This document shows, piece by piece, positions 25,162 through 36,900 of a stretch of 64,000 nt of DNA; the stretch's first letter is position 1; each line of letters starts with the position of its first letter. A program made the translations under genes and the position numbers. A model generated the notes under the pieces. It did no database searches and was not told where the DNA came from. It saw only the letters and a list, made by a program, of their open reading frames with translations. The stretch covers positions 496,001 through 560,000 of the forward strand of contig CAVTJO010000005.1 in NCBI GenBank assembly GCA_963734955.1. Reading direction: 5' to 3'. This stretch comes from UBA11986 sp963734955. GTDB taxonomy: Bacteria > Bacteroidota > Ignavibacteria > UBA10030 > UBA6906.

Positions 25162-26958
25162 ATGCGGCATTGTCACGTATTGGTCATCGGTTGCCTGCTT
25201 TGCGGAGTAACCACACTTGCATTGGGAAGTGAGAAGATCGCACCGCGGCTCAACAGTGTTCTTGATCGGTTGGGCGAAAATGACCAGGTGATTGCGTGGG
25301 TCTTCTTCACTGACAAGGGGACACACGAATCCATGCGGACATCTGTTCCTCTGAATGTTGTTTCCGAGCGGTCCATCCGGCGCAGGCTCAAGGTACGCGC
25401 GGAAAATGAAGTGGTGGACTATACCGATTTGCCGGTCGACCAGCACTATATTGATGAATTGGCGGCACATGTGTTGCGAGTCCGGCAGCGATCCAAGTGG
25501 TTCAATGCTGCAAGCATTGTTGCAACCAGAGAGCAGATCCAGGATATCAAGACGCTTCCATTCGTTCGGAGTATCGACCTTGTCTTTCGCGCAAAGGCAG
25601 ACCGCGGAGTTGAGCAGCCGGCCCCTGAACCATCCCCCGACTCTCCGGGCAGTGGAACTGGCGGAAATCAGATTTACAATTTGAACTATGGTGGATCCTT
25701 CCATCAGGATTCGATGGTGAACGTCCCGGCGATACATAATACTGGCAACTATGCTCAGGGTGTTTATGTCGGAGTGTTTGACAACGGTATTCATCTGATC
25801 AACCATCAGGCGTTCGATTCAATGAGCATCGTTGCCACGTATGATTTCGTGGATCACAAGGTGAGCGTGGTTCCGAACAATCCAGACCCAGGGTTTGGCG
25901 GACACGGGGTGAACACACTCTCGCTCATTGGAGGATACAAACCCGGGACTCTTATCGCACCGGCGTTCGGAGCGACCTACATACTTGCTCGTACAGAAAA
26001 CGACAGCAGTGAGACTCCCATCGAGGAGGATAACTGGGTGGCGGCAATCGAGTGGGCTGACAGTATTGGAGTTGACGTGACGAGTACGTCCCTCGGCTAC
26101 CTCACGTATGACCCTCCTTACACGAGTTGGACATGGGCGGACATGAACGGCAACACGACGGTGATAACGCGAGCTGCAGACGCAGCGGTTGCCCGTGGTA
26201 TCGTCGTATGCAATGCTGCGGGAAATAATGGAAGCAATGCCAGCCATAACACCCTGATCGCTCCTGCCGATGGTGACAGTGTTCTTACAGTGGGAGCGCT
26301 GAACGCAAGCGGAAGTAGAGCGTCGTACAGCTCAGTGGGTCCGACGACAAGCCTCCCGCCGCGTATCAAGCCCGACGTGACGGCACAGGGAAGCTCACCC
26401 ATGCATGCAAGCGAATTCGGCATCACATCGTTCACCACATCCGGCAGTGGAACGTCCTATGCATGCCCGATTGCTGCGGGCGTGGCTGCCCTCGTTGTGA
26501 AGGCACGACCAAACGCAACTGCAATGGATGTCATCAACGCGCTGAAGTCCACCGCAAGCAATGCCTCATCCCCAAACAATCTGATAGGGTGGGGAACAGT
26601 GAACGCCGTGGCTGCAATCAATGCGATCCCTCTCACCGGAGTAAATGAGCCGGAAGCGACGCCCCGACAATTTATACTCGAACAGAACTACCCGAACCCT
26701 TTCAATCCTACAACATCCATCAGCTACACGCTTCCGGAAGGCGCGTTCGTTTCGGTCAGAGTGTATAACGTACTGGGCCAGGAAGTGAGAACACTCATCA
26801 ATGGTCAGCAGGGCCAGAGTTCACACCGGGTGATGTGGGATGGAATGGATGCGTTCGGCAGCTCTGTTGCGAGCGGTTTGTATCTCTATCGAATCTCGGC
26901 CGTTGCCTCCAGCGGCAAGGTCTTCGAGCAATCAAAGAAAATGATGCTTTTGAAATGA
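25162..26958 (+). CDS. Secreted S8 serine protease 2, with C-terminal sorting domain
   Basis: 598 residues from the ATG at 25162, preceded by GAGGAGAAGG; the frame is open back to 25003 inside the MITE, which is not credible as coding. Signal peptide MRHCHVLVIGCLLCGVTTLALG. It shares the pro-region and catalytic domain of protease 1 residue for residue over long stretches (for example the TENDSSETPIEEDNWVAAIE region), but the DNA differs at many third positions. Catalytic residues: Asp in GVFDNGIH, His in GGHGVNT, Ser in GTSYACPIAAG; Asn in NAAGNNG. A ~15-residue Pro/Ser/Gly-rich linker (EQPAPEPSPDSPGSGTGG) separates pro-region and protease. Ends in a canonical sorting domain (NYPNPFNPTTSISYTLP ... 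KKMMLLK). Confidence 0.92.
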   Translation: MRHCHVLVIGCLLCGVTTLALGSEKIAPRLNSVLDRLGENDQVIAWVFFTDKGTHESMRTSVPLNVVSERSIRRRLKVRAENEVVDYTDLPVDQHYIDELAAHVLRVRQRSKWFNAASIVATREQIQDIKTLPFVRSIDLVFRAKADRGVEQPAPEPSPDSPGSGTGGNQIYNLNYGGSFHQDSMVNVPAIHNTGNYAQGVYVGVFDNGIHLINHQAFDSMSIVATYDFVDHKVSVVPNNPDPGFGGHGVNTLSLIGGYKPGTLIAPAFGATYILARTENDSSETPIEEDNWVAAIEWADSIGVDVTSTSLGYLTYDPPYTSWTWADMNGNTTVITRAADAAVARGIVVCNAAGNNGSNASHNTLIAPADGDSVLTVGALNASGSRASYSSVGPTTSLPPRIKPDVTAQGSSPMHASEFGITSFTTSGSGTSYACPIAAGVAALVVKARPNATAMDVINALKSTASNASSPNNLIGWGTVNAVAAINAIPLTGVNEPEATPRQFILEQNYPNPFNPTTSISYTLPEGAFVSVRVYNVLGQEVRTLINGQQGQSSHRVMWDGMDAFGSSVASGLYLYRISAVASSGKVFEQSKKMMLLK

Positions 26959-26967
26959 GGATCTACA

Positions 26968-26996
26968 CTCCCGCCTGTTCATTCTGCGGGCGGGAG
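26968..26996. other. Intergenic hairpin after S8 protease 2
   Basis: CTCCCGCC (26968-26975) pairs with GGCGGGAG (26989-26996) across a 13-base loop. No U-run follows, so it is not a classical terminator; it may be an attenuating or mRNA-protecting stem. Confidence 0.5.
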
Positions 26997-27178
26997 CCGG
27001 CTGCAAGGTTCTCTTTGTCACCTCCCCCGGTGTAATCTATTTTCTCTCCTTATTGCCCCACTCATGCCACAGGCTTCTCGTTCATTTTAAAATGTGTAAA
27101 TTGTAGTGGAAGAAGATTGGCGAGTCGCGTATATTTCGCATCAGTCGTCCCCGACCTATCCATTCAAAGGAGATCCCA

Positions 27179-30073
27179 GTGAGAACAGTCGCAGTTCTTG
27201 TCGCAGTCGTGTTGTGTACGAGTATCGTTCTCGCCCAACATGTTGCTCCTCTTGGCAGATTACTCGATCGTTATTATCCACAGCTGTCAGATCAGGAGGA
27301 TGTGATCATCTGGATCTACTTCGCGGACAAGGGTACCCTCGCCGAACAGAAGATGGCGCTTGCGCCGGCCGCGTATCTTTCTGAACGTGCGATCCAGCGA
27401 CGAACCAGAGCGCTCAAGACGACGCAAGTCATCGACATGCAGGATGTTCCGATCGAGCCTTCCTATGTCGATCAGATCTCCGGGATAGTGAAGACGGTGC
27501 GGCATCAAGTGAAATGGTTCAATGCAGTCAGCGCGGTGGCGACGAAACCGGAAATCGAACAGATCCGAAGGCTGCCATTCGTGAACGAAGTGGATGCCGT
27601 TGCGCGTTACAAAACCCGGGAGATCACCAACCGCGACACACCGATCGACTCTCACGTCGACATGAAACCGCTTCATCCAGACGGCCCCACGGTGCTGAAT
27701 TACGGCAGTTCGTTGACGCAGAACCAACAGATCAACGTCGTCGCTGTGCATAATCTTGGAATAGATGGATCGGGAGTATTGGTTGGAATCTTTGACGCGG
27801 GGTTTTCGTACCCAACTCATCCGGCTCTTGTAACGAGACCGGTTATTGCCCGCCATGACTTTGTTGCCAATCGTGACAGCCTCGGATGGTATTCCCATGG
27901 CGAGAATACGTTCTCGACGGTCGGAGGATTTTCCGATGGTAACCTCATAGGGCCGGCGTACGGGGCCACGTTTGTTCTCGCCCGAACTGAAGACGCGGCA
28001 ACGGAAACTCCGATCGAGGAGGACAATTGGGCTCGGGCAATCATCTGGGCGGACAGCATTGGCATCGATGTCTCGAGCACATCACTGGGTTATGATGTAT
28101 TCGACACACCCTGGCCCGCGTACTCGTGGCAGGACATGAATGGTCGGACGACTGTCATTACCCGTGCGGCCGATCGCGCGTTTCAGATGGGCATAGTCGT
28201 TGTCAACTCGGCCAGCAATTCCGGATACGTCGATCCACCCGCCAACACGCTGGGCGCCCCCTCTGATGGGTTCAACGTTATCGCGGCGGGCGCTGTTACT
28301 TCAACCGGGGCACGGGCTTCGTTCAGTTCGGTCGGGCCATCTGCTGACGGAAGAATCAAACCCGATATCATGGCGATGGGATCAGGAGTGTGGGTCGCCA
28401 GTGGAGCCTCCGGCTATGGCGGTGCGAGCGGAACATCATTTTCCTGTCCACTCTCGGCTGGCGTTGCGGCTCTTGTGATCGGCGCAAACCCCGGCGTCAC
28501 TCCACCGCAGGTGCGCGAGGCTATGCGACAGACCGCAAGCCAGGCGGCAACCCCGGATCGTCTCATGGGCTATGGCATCCTCGACGCCCTCAGAGCTGTC
28601 AACTATCCATGGATCACACACACACCTTTGACAAACACCGAGGATACAACCGCCCGCACGGTTCTCGTCACGATTCGCTCACGCGTCCCCATTGTACCGG
28701 AATCAACTGCCGTTGTGTATGGCGTCGGCGGAACATTCAGCGGCTCTGCGCTGCTCACGCCGGCCAACCCACCCGGCACATACAGTGCTGAGATTCCCTA
28801 TCTCGGCACCGGTGTCAGCGTTACGTATTACATCAAGACGAAAAATGCGAACAATTCCGTTCGTCTTCCCCTCAATGCTCCAGCAGGGTACTTCAGCTAC
28901 CAGGTCGGGCAGGACCAGATCGGGCCAACCATCATTCACTCGCAACTCGGTAGCCAGAGCATAACAAGCTGGCCCCCGACGATCAGTGCGCGGGTCGCGG
29001 ATCTCAGCGGCATAAGTTCCGTGCGCGTTGAGTATTCCAGGAACGGCCTCGCACAGACGCCGTTCAATCTGATTCTATCGGATACCGTGTATGCCGACAC
29101 GTTGCATCTCGGCCGCGCCCAGGTGAATCCGGGCGACAGCATTGCGTATCGGATTGTAGCGACAGACAATGCTCGCCAGGCCAACACTTCAGCATATCCT
29201 CCTTCCGGGTTCATCGGTTTTACGGTGAAAAATTACTCGAACCTGGACTTGACATTTGAGAGCACCTCCGAGGGTTTCACCGGAACGAACGACTGGCAAT
29301 GGGGAGTTCCCGTCATTCCTTCCCCGGCACCTCACGGCGGGACAAAATGCTGGGGCACAATACTCAACGGCAACTACACTGTGGGGCCGCGACTTTCGTC
29401 ACTGACAACTCCGACCTTCGCCGTCTTCTCGAACCGCGCCTCCTTCTCATTCTGGCACTGGTACGAAATCCAGAGCCGCTTTGACGGAGCCAATGTGAAG
29501 GTCTCGGTCAACGCCGGACCGTTCCAGCTCGTACAGCCGGTCGACAGTTTTCCGCAGGGGGCAATCTACAGCGGGTTCGGGAATCCCCTCGGCGGACAAC
29601 CGGGCTATTCCAACGTTGGGGGCACCGCATGGTCGAAGGCGACGTTTGATCTTACCGGCATAGCTTCCGAAGGGAACACGGTTGCCATCCGATTCGACTT
29701 TGGCTCCGACAACAGTATTCAGTATCGGGGATGGTACATCGATGATTTCACGTCGAACGGGTTCGGCACCCAGATCCCCGTGGGGGTTGAGCCGGCGAAT
29801 GGAATACCAACGAGGTTTGTCCTCAGCCAAAACTATCCAAACCCGTTCAATCCATCGACGGCAATCAGCTATGAACTTGCAGCGCCATCTCACGTAACTC
29901 TGAAGATATTCGATGTGCTCGGTCGGGAAGTCGCAACGCTTGTGAATGAAGTGAAACCCACAGGGAAGTTCGAGGCTGTGTGGGATGCGAGAAACGTAGC
30001 AAGCGGCCTCTATATATACAGGCTTGAGGCTGGATCATTCCGGGATGTCAAAAAGATGGTCCTTTTGAAATAA
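27179..30073 (+). CDS. Secreted S8 serine protease 3 with Ig-like and jelly-roll-type extensions and C-terminal sorting domain
   Basis: 964 residues. GTG start with AAAGGAG six bases upstream; signal peptide MRTVAVLVAVVLCTSIVLA. Pro-region as in the two preceding proteases (DVIIWIYFADKG, IDMQDVPIEPSYVDQI). Catalytic Asp in GIFDAGFSY, His in SHGENTFS, Ser in GTSFSCPLSAG; the oxyanion region is NSASNSG rather than NSAGNNG. After about residue 480 come an Ig-like module also found in the 20524 metalloprotease, a second Ig-like segment (IGPTIIHSQLG to GFIGFTV), and a ~180-residue choice-of-anchor-type domain (LDLTFESTSEGFTGTNDWQW ... GWYIDDFTSNGF). The last ~85 residues are the sorting domain (NYPNPFNPSTAISYEL ... 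KKMVLLK). Largest of the three tandem proteases. Confidence 0.92.
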   Translation: MRTVAVLVAVVLCTSIVLAQHVAPLGRLLDRYYPQLSDQEDVIIWIYFADKGTLAEQKMALAPAAYLSERAIQRRTRALKTTQVIDMQDVPIEPSYVDQISGIVKTVRHQVKWFNAVSAVATKPEIEQIRRLPFVNEVDAVARYKTREITNRDTPIDSHVDMKPLHPDGPTVLNYGSSLTQNQQINVVAVHNLGIDGSGVLVGIFDAGFSYPTHPALVTRPVIARHDFVANRDSLGWYSHGENTFSTVGGFSDGNLIGPAYGATFVLARTEDAATETPIEEDNWARAIIWADSIGIDVSSTSLGYDVFDTPWPAYSWQDMNGRTTVITRAADRAFQMGIVVVNSASNSGYVDPPANTLGAPSDGFNVIAAGAVTSTGARASFSSVGPSADGRIKPDIMAMGSGVWVASGASGYGGASGTSFSCPLSAGVAALVIGANPGVTPPQVREAMRQTASQAATPDRLMGYGILDALRAVNYPWITHTPLTNTEDTTARTVLVTIRSRVPIVPESTAVVYGVGGTFSGSALLTPANPPGTYSAEIPYLGTGVSVTYYIKTKNANNSVRLPLNAPAGYFSYQVGQDQIGPTIIHSQLGSQSITSWPPTISARVADLSGISSVRVEYSRNGLAQTPFNLILSDTVYADTLHLGRAQVNPGDSIAYRIVATDNARQANTSAYPPSGFIGFTVKNYSNLDLTFESTSEGFTGTNDWQWGVPVIPSPAPHGGTKCWGTILNGNYTVGPRLSSLTTPTFAVFSNRASFSFWHWYEIQSRFDGANVKVSVNAGPFQLVQPVDSFPQGAIYSGFGNPLGGQPGYSNVGGTAWSKATFDLTGIASEGNTVAIRFDFGSDNSIQYRGWYIDDFTSNGFGTQIPVGVEPANGIPTRFVLSQNYPNPFNPSTAISYELAAPSHVTLKIFDVLGREVATLVNEVKPTGKFEAVWDARNVASGLYIYRLEAGSFRDVKKMVLLK

Positions 30074-30088
30074 CTGCATGTCCGCGAT

Positions 30089-30122
30089 CAATCCCGCCTG
30101 GCGATATCTGAGGGCGGGATTG
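30089..30122. other. Intergenic hairpin after S8 protease 3
   Basis: CAATCCCGCC (30089-30098) pairs perfectly with GGCGGGATTG (30113-30122) across 14 bases, 15 bases after the stop. No U-run; possible Rho-independent-like stem or processing signal. Confidence 0.55.
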
Positions 30123-30910
30123 CGGTTGCATCCATCTCAAGGAAATCTCAGCTCCGCGCTCAACTTATGCTTGAACGGGGGCAAAAGCCCCCCATGGCTA
30201 TCTATATAATGAAATGATGCAGGTAGCCCGTTGACCCAGCAAGGCTGTAACCGGTTGGGGGAAATCTTCCCACAAGAAGAGGGAATGCCAAAAGAGCCGC
30301 GCAACATCAACATATCCGCCGATCTCGGGTGAATGAGCCCATTGAGAAGCTATTGAGACACGACGATTTGCCATGTTGTGGCAGACCAGCAACACCTTGG
30401 CGTTTGATTTCTCTCATCTACTAAGAGGTTCCTCTGTGATCAGAACGTCTGCATATGAGGTGAGAGCGATCCGCAACCCACTCCGGCTCGGTACCGGTGC
30501 AGATCCGCAAAAAAAATCGCACAAAATTGTTGACATTGGATTCCCCATTTTGCATATTCGGGCTGGGATTTTTCCTCTCATCAACTATCGAATCGTTCAT
30601 CTCTCGTACTGGGGCCACACAATCAGGGGTCAATTCTCGTCGTCCTTCGTACGTGGTACGCGGTCAATAATGGTTGGTCGGTAAGTAAAGAACTCCCGTT
30701 GGTCGGGACTCATGAGCAAAAGAAGAGAGTCTCTTTGATATTTGATTGTTCCGTAGTTGCGTCACCCCCTTCACCGAACTCGTCGCTCTTAGTGTACACA
30801 TTCGCGAGAGTCCCCCGCTTGCACTCTGACAAGGCAGTCGTGGTCGTCTCAGAAATTTGTTCAAATCATAACAGTTACAATCCCAATCACCCATCACTCA
30901 AGGAGGCATC
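30123..30910. other. Long intergenic region upstream of the first giant gene
   Basis: Nearly 800 bases with no supported gene. A GGGGGC-AAAA-GCCCCC hairpin is at 30177-30192. Short frames at 30373-30684 (+) and 30198-30395 (-) show no family character. It contains a good promoter (30530-30558), leaving a leader of about 350 bases before the giant gene. Confidence 0.5.
30530..30558 (+). promoter_or_regulatory. Candidate promoter of giant gene 1
   Basis: TTGACA (30530-30535), 17-bp spacer, CATATT (30553-30558). A similar TTGACATT ... CCCC ... TTTGC arrangement occurs at 38890 upstream of giant gene 2. Confidence 0.5.
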
Positions 30911-33900
30911 ATGTCTCGTAAGTGGTTAACGCTTTGGTGCGTTGTTCTCGGCACATTTGTCGCCGGGACGTTGTTCGCGCAGGATCAACCGGATCCACGG
31001 AAGTGGAGCATTGATCCGCGCATGACAGCGATTAAGGGAACAGGCGAAGTACCTGCCGTTCCTCAAGGAGCTCTCAATTATGTCAACCCGAATACAACTG
31101 CGCGGGTTATACATACGCCGAACGAAATCCTTACCATCAACCCCGCCATCCGCGTGCATCCTTCGACAACGGTATGGCAGAGCGAAGTACCCATCACACG
31201 GCATCCGACGAACGGGAATATTCTCTATGCCAGTTCGAACGCGGTGACCTTGTCACCCTCGCTGTTCATCAGCGAAGGAATGTACCTCACCACGAACGGC
31301 GGGACGACGTGGTTTGGCAATGACACGACAATGGCTGCACCAATCGGCGGCCACAGCGGTGACCCCGCTCCTGCAATCGGTCCTGACGGACGACTCTACA
31401 TGTCGGAAATTACCTCCAGCGGAATGGGCGTGGAATACTCGACGAACATGGGGGCTAATTGGACCAACATCATTACACTTGCTACAGGTTCGCAGGATAA
31501 GAACCATACATTTGTGAACGATGTTCCCTCCAGCCCGTACTATGGCAGAGCATACGTTACCTGGTCGCTGTTTACGGTAGGCACTCCGCCGGCGGTTGTA
31601 TCCTATACAACAGATCTCGGCGCGACGTGGACTGCGCCGATCACGGTTCTCGCGCCAGGAGGCGGTCACTATCAACAGGGCGTCAACGGAACCGTCGGTG
31701 CCAATGGTGATGCGTACATCGCCTGGCAGAGCCCGATGGCGGGATCTCCCTACACGGGCCTCGGCGTTGGTTTTGCAAAATCCACTGACGGCGGCGCGAC
31801 ATGGGCCGGCCAGGACATCGCCTATGCTTGCAACGGAATCAGAGGAACACTGACGCAGAAGGCGGGCATCCGTGTGAACGACTTCCCCTCAATGGCAGTT
31901 GATCGCTCGGGTGGCGGACGCAACGGATGGATCTACATCGTCACGGCAGAGCAGAACCTTGCTCCCGCAGGCAGCGACCCGGACATCATCATGCACCGAT
32001 CAACGAATGGTGGTGCAACATGGTCAGCCGGCATCCGCGTGAATCAGGATGCGCTCAACAACGGCAAGATCCAGTATATGCCGTGGATGGTTGTTGACAA
32101 CGCCGGTGGACTGAACGTTGTGTATTATGATGATCGCAACACCACGTCCGATTCAGCGACAGTATTTGTTTCCCGTTCGCTCGATGGCGGTAACACATGG
32201 ACTGATTTCGAAGTGTCCGACCGTCATTTCAGACCTGCCCCGATTCCCGGACTCGCCGGTGGATATCAGGGCGACTATATTGGAATCACTGCAGCCAACG
32301 GAAAGATTTATCCGTACTGGTGCGATAACAGAACCGGAATCTACCAGGCATTCGTCACATCCGTGACAACGACTGAGAATTTCGGCTGGGTCAAGGGAGT
32401 AGTGACCAACGTGAGTGGCGGTGCGGCACTGCAAAATGTGAGCATCGACTTCACGGATCCGATCCCGCAGGTTGGTGCGCTCACTGATATCAACGGTTTC
32501 TACAAGGCAGGTGCAAAGGTCGATACACCGGCTACCTCGAGAAACGTCACGCTTCGTGCAAGGAAGTTCGGGTTCCGTGATACGTTGCTTGCGGTCACGA
32601 TTCCGCTCAACGACACGACGACGCGTAACTTCGCGATGACGCCGGTTCCGAACGGCACGCTGGTGGTTCGCACAGTGCGGACCGACAGCACGAATATCCG
32701 TTCCGGTATCAACGTGCTCTTTAATGGTGGTTCGGTCGCCTCCGGCAACACCGACTCTCTCACTGGAATTTACTCGACTGTCCTGCCTCTGGGCTCGTAC
32801 GATGTGCTTGTTGATCCACCAAGCCCTTATGGCAGCAGAAGGTTCAACAGTTTCGTCGTCTCCACGGGTTCGAACCCTCTCTACGTCGTGGTCAGAAAAG
32901 TTGTGGAGAATTCACCTCTGGCCATGCGTGATACGCTTGCAGTCGGTCAGGTCCACGCGAAGACTCTGACTCTCACCAACACAACGGCTACAGACACGAT
33001 TCCCTACCGGTTGAGTGACGACAATGCGCTGGCAAAACTGAGGTTCAGCAGGCCGGCAGTGCAACCGAGGAAGGTCGAGATCCCCAGTATCCAGCGTCCC
33101 AAAGGATCGCCGGAACCCCGGGGTCCCGCTCAGACCGACAGTTCGGGCGGACCAGATGCATTTGGATATCGATGGATCGACAGTGACTCACCGGGCGGTC
33201 CCGTGTTCAACTGGTTCAACATTGACACCGCTGGTCGAGGAACTCAAATTTCCTTCGCAAATCCGGACGACGGCAATACGCCAGTCCCGTTGGGGATTCC
33301 GTTCCCGTTCTATGGCAACAACTACTCGACAACGTTGAACGTCTGTACGAACGGGTGGATGAGCTTTACTTCAACGACGACCGAGTATTCAACGGTAGCA
33401 TTCCGGACGCCCGCTACTCCGAACAATGCAATCTATCCATTCTGGGATGACTTGAACCTCACCTCGGGCGGCAATGTGAAGTATTATTATGATGCCCCCA
33501 ACACGAGATTCATTGTCCAGTACACAAACGTTCCGCCGTACAGCGGGACGGGCACGGGAACCTACCAGGTCATTCTCTATCCGAATGGCCAGATCATCAT
33601 GCAGTACCTGAGCATGACGTATGCGACACCTACTGCCACCATCGGTATCGAGAATGCGGATGGTTCGGTGGCATCCCAGGTTTCGTACAACGGACCATAC
33701 GTTCACAACAACCTCGCAGTGAAGTTCTACTTGCCGGATGCCACATGGCTGTCCGAGGCTCCATCGTTTGGACGAATCAATCCAAACAGCAGCGCAAACA
33801 TTACCGTCACGTTCGATGCAAGTAACCTGACGCTCGGGACGACGTATAATGCCAACATTATCATGGATCTCACTCATCCTGATGTGACTGGCTCCCAGTT

Positions 33901-36900
33901 GATTCCGGCGAGTCTCCGGGTTATTTCCGGTATCGGACCGGTAATCTCGGTATCCCCGACGACAGTGACATTCCCGCTGACGATTATCGGCAACAACCGC
34001 CGAGACAGTGTCAGGGTACGCAATGTCGGCAGTGGTACTCCAAACGTCATCCTCTCGTCTGTCACAACAACCAACCCGAGGTACGTCGCAACGGCAACAT
34101 CGACTTCCATTGCTCCGGGTGATTCCGCACGTATCCGCATCGTCTACACGCCGATTGTTCCGGGCGGTACGGACACGGGACGGGTCGTCATCCTGAGTAA
34201 CGACCCTGCGAACCCACGGGTGGATGTTCAGTTAACCGGTTCTTCTGTTGGATCGATTCTCCTTGCAACGAGCATCGACTCGCTGGTGAAGCCGAACATG
34301 CAGGGCGGAACGATGGATTCCACGCGGTTCTTTGTGCGTAACGTCGGCACGGCGGGTGGGAACATCCAGGCACGTGCGATCATGATTCCGCGGAGTTCAC
34401 CCAACGGTCCGGCAACAGGTCCGGCTGTTGTGGTTCCGATGAAAGTTTCATCGTCACAAACTCCGATCAACTATCCAAACGATCACATCACTCCTTCCGT
34501 TGGATTCGCTCCAGTGGGCGGCAGTCCGGCAAGACCCTCAGAAGTTGACACCAAGGGTTCTGTTGGAATCTCGCGAGTGTTGACGGCGAATGGATACGGG
34601 AACGACTACCGGAGCTTCCAGTGGACGGTCTTCGACCCGACGGCCCCCGGAACTCTTACCGGCCTCGGCCCGATTACCTCAGCAGACGCCATCTACGCTG
34701 GCGACTTCACAATGGACGGCACCGGGTTCATCGCGATCAAAGGCGCAACGAACCAGCTGATCAGTGTGAACCCCGCCAATGGCTCATACACGGTCATCGG
34801 TCCGGTCACAGTTGATGCCGGCCATACCTGGACATCGGCAAAGTTCGACCCGACAAGCGGGACGTTCTATGCTACATCCACCAACATCACCGTGTCGTCG
34901 TTGTACACGATCGACGTGACGACCGGAACGACAACCCGCGTCGCGACAATCACGAATATCCCGGCGATCATTGGCATGGCCATCCAGCCCGGCACCGGCC
35001 AGATGTATGGCTATGACATCGTGGGCGACAACTTCTACAGCATCGACAAGGTCACCGGTACGGGGACATTGATCGGCCCCATCGGCTTCAATGCAAACCT
35101 TGCCCAGGATATGGCATTTGATCGCCAGACCGGCGTGCTGTATATGGCGGCATACAACGGCACACTTTCAATCGGCGAGTCTCGCACAGTAGACCTGTCG
35201 ACCGGAGCGACAACGCTCATCGGGCAGATTGGCACGGGCGACCACCTCATCGATCCGTTCTCCATCCAGGGCAGTTGGGGTCCGAGCTCGAACTGGCTGT
35301 CGATTGCACCGACGACCGGCTCGATTGCGCTCAACGACTCGTTGCGATTCACTGCAACGTTCGATGCGACCAGTCCGGCAATCTACACTCTGCCTGGCAA
35401 CTACTACGGTCACGTCGAGATCAACACGGTCGGCGCACCGGCTCCGGATACGTTGAAGATCCCGGCACGGATGTTCGTTGTACCATCGCCGGGTGCAGAC
35501 CTGGTTGTGGAACCCGACTCTGTGAATATTGGCAACGTTGAAATCGGCGCAACCGATTCCTCGAAGTCAATGTTGGTAAGGAATATTGGTTCGTCCCAAC
35601 TGAACGTCACCAACGTGACATTCACCGGGTCGTCAGGCTTCTCGGCCGGCAGAACGTCATTCACACTTGCGTCTCTCGATACACTGCGAGTGAAAGTGAA
35701 GTTCACTGCCTCCGCCCCCGGCGGAGTCAGAAACGCCATACTGCACTTTACGAGCAACGATCCCACTCCGGATACGCTGAAGTTGCGCGCGGTAAGCGTT
35801 GGTGTTGCACACTTCACAGTGCGACCGGATACGTTCCATTTCAACCTCCCGATCGGTCCGGATACAACAAGGACGAACTTCAGGATCGTAAGTACGGGTA
35901 CCGACACCTTGCACTACCAGATCAGCGAAGCCAGCAGCCGGGCAGCGGTTGATGAATCCGCCGCGATCGCACGAAGCAAGGTTCAGCATTCTGCCAACAA
36001 TCTCCCGAAGGGTGCAATCGATCCAGCCCCCGGAGAGAGAGACAGTTCGGGTGGCCCGGATGCATTCGGCTATCGGTGGATTGACAGCGATACCCCGGGT
36101 GGACCGGCCTTCAACTGGGTCGACATCTCGTCTGTCGGTACAGCTGTCTCGTTCACCAACCTGGACGATGGCAACTCGACCATTCCGTTCCCGTTCTCGT
36201 TCCCATTCTACGGAACGACGTTCTCGGGGAATATCAACGTTTGCACGAACGGCTGGTTGAGCTTCACCGACGTACAGACCCTGTACTCGAACACCGCAAT
36301 ACCGAGCGCCTCGGCGCCGTTGAACGGCATCTTCCCATTCTGGGATGACCTCTACCTCGTGACCAGTGGTACGGTGTACTACTACAACGACGCAGCGAAC
36401 AACCGGTTCATTGTTGAGTACCTCAATGTACCTCACTTCAGTACCGGTGGTCCGTACACGTTTGAGATCATCTTCAAGCCGGATGGGACGATCCTGTACC
36501 AGTACCTGAGCATGGATCCGGCCAGTTCCAACAGTGCAACAGTTGGAGTGCAGGATGCAGCCGGTGCGGTCGCACTGCAAGTTGCATTCAACTCAACGTA
36601 CATTCACGACAACCTTGCGGTGTTGATCACGAGCGACCTGATTCCGTGGATGTCGACGGACAAGACGTTTGGCACGGTTGCCCCGGGAGACAGCACGACA
36701 GTTTCGCTGCGCATTCACCCGGCTCCTCCTCTCCAAGGCGGAGACTATCTTGGATATCAGCGGGTTACGGGTAATACGCCTGACGTTCATCCGGTGGGTG
36801 TGACACTGCACACTACAGGCGGTCAGAGCACCGTCACGGTGACAGCGCCAAATGGTGGTGAACAGTGGGCGCGAAACACGTCCCACCAGATCACGTGGAA

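Noticed and set aside
30198..30395. Possible riboswitch or small gene in the leader of giant gene 1
   Set aside because: A G-rich stem region resembles ligand-binding RNAs only loosely; no consensus of a known class could be matched, and the 65-codon frame has no support.
35657..36580. 307-codon minus-strand frame in giant gene 1
   Set aside because: Shadow of the nidogen-like block; no start signal or domain.
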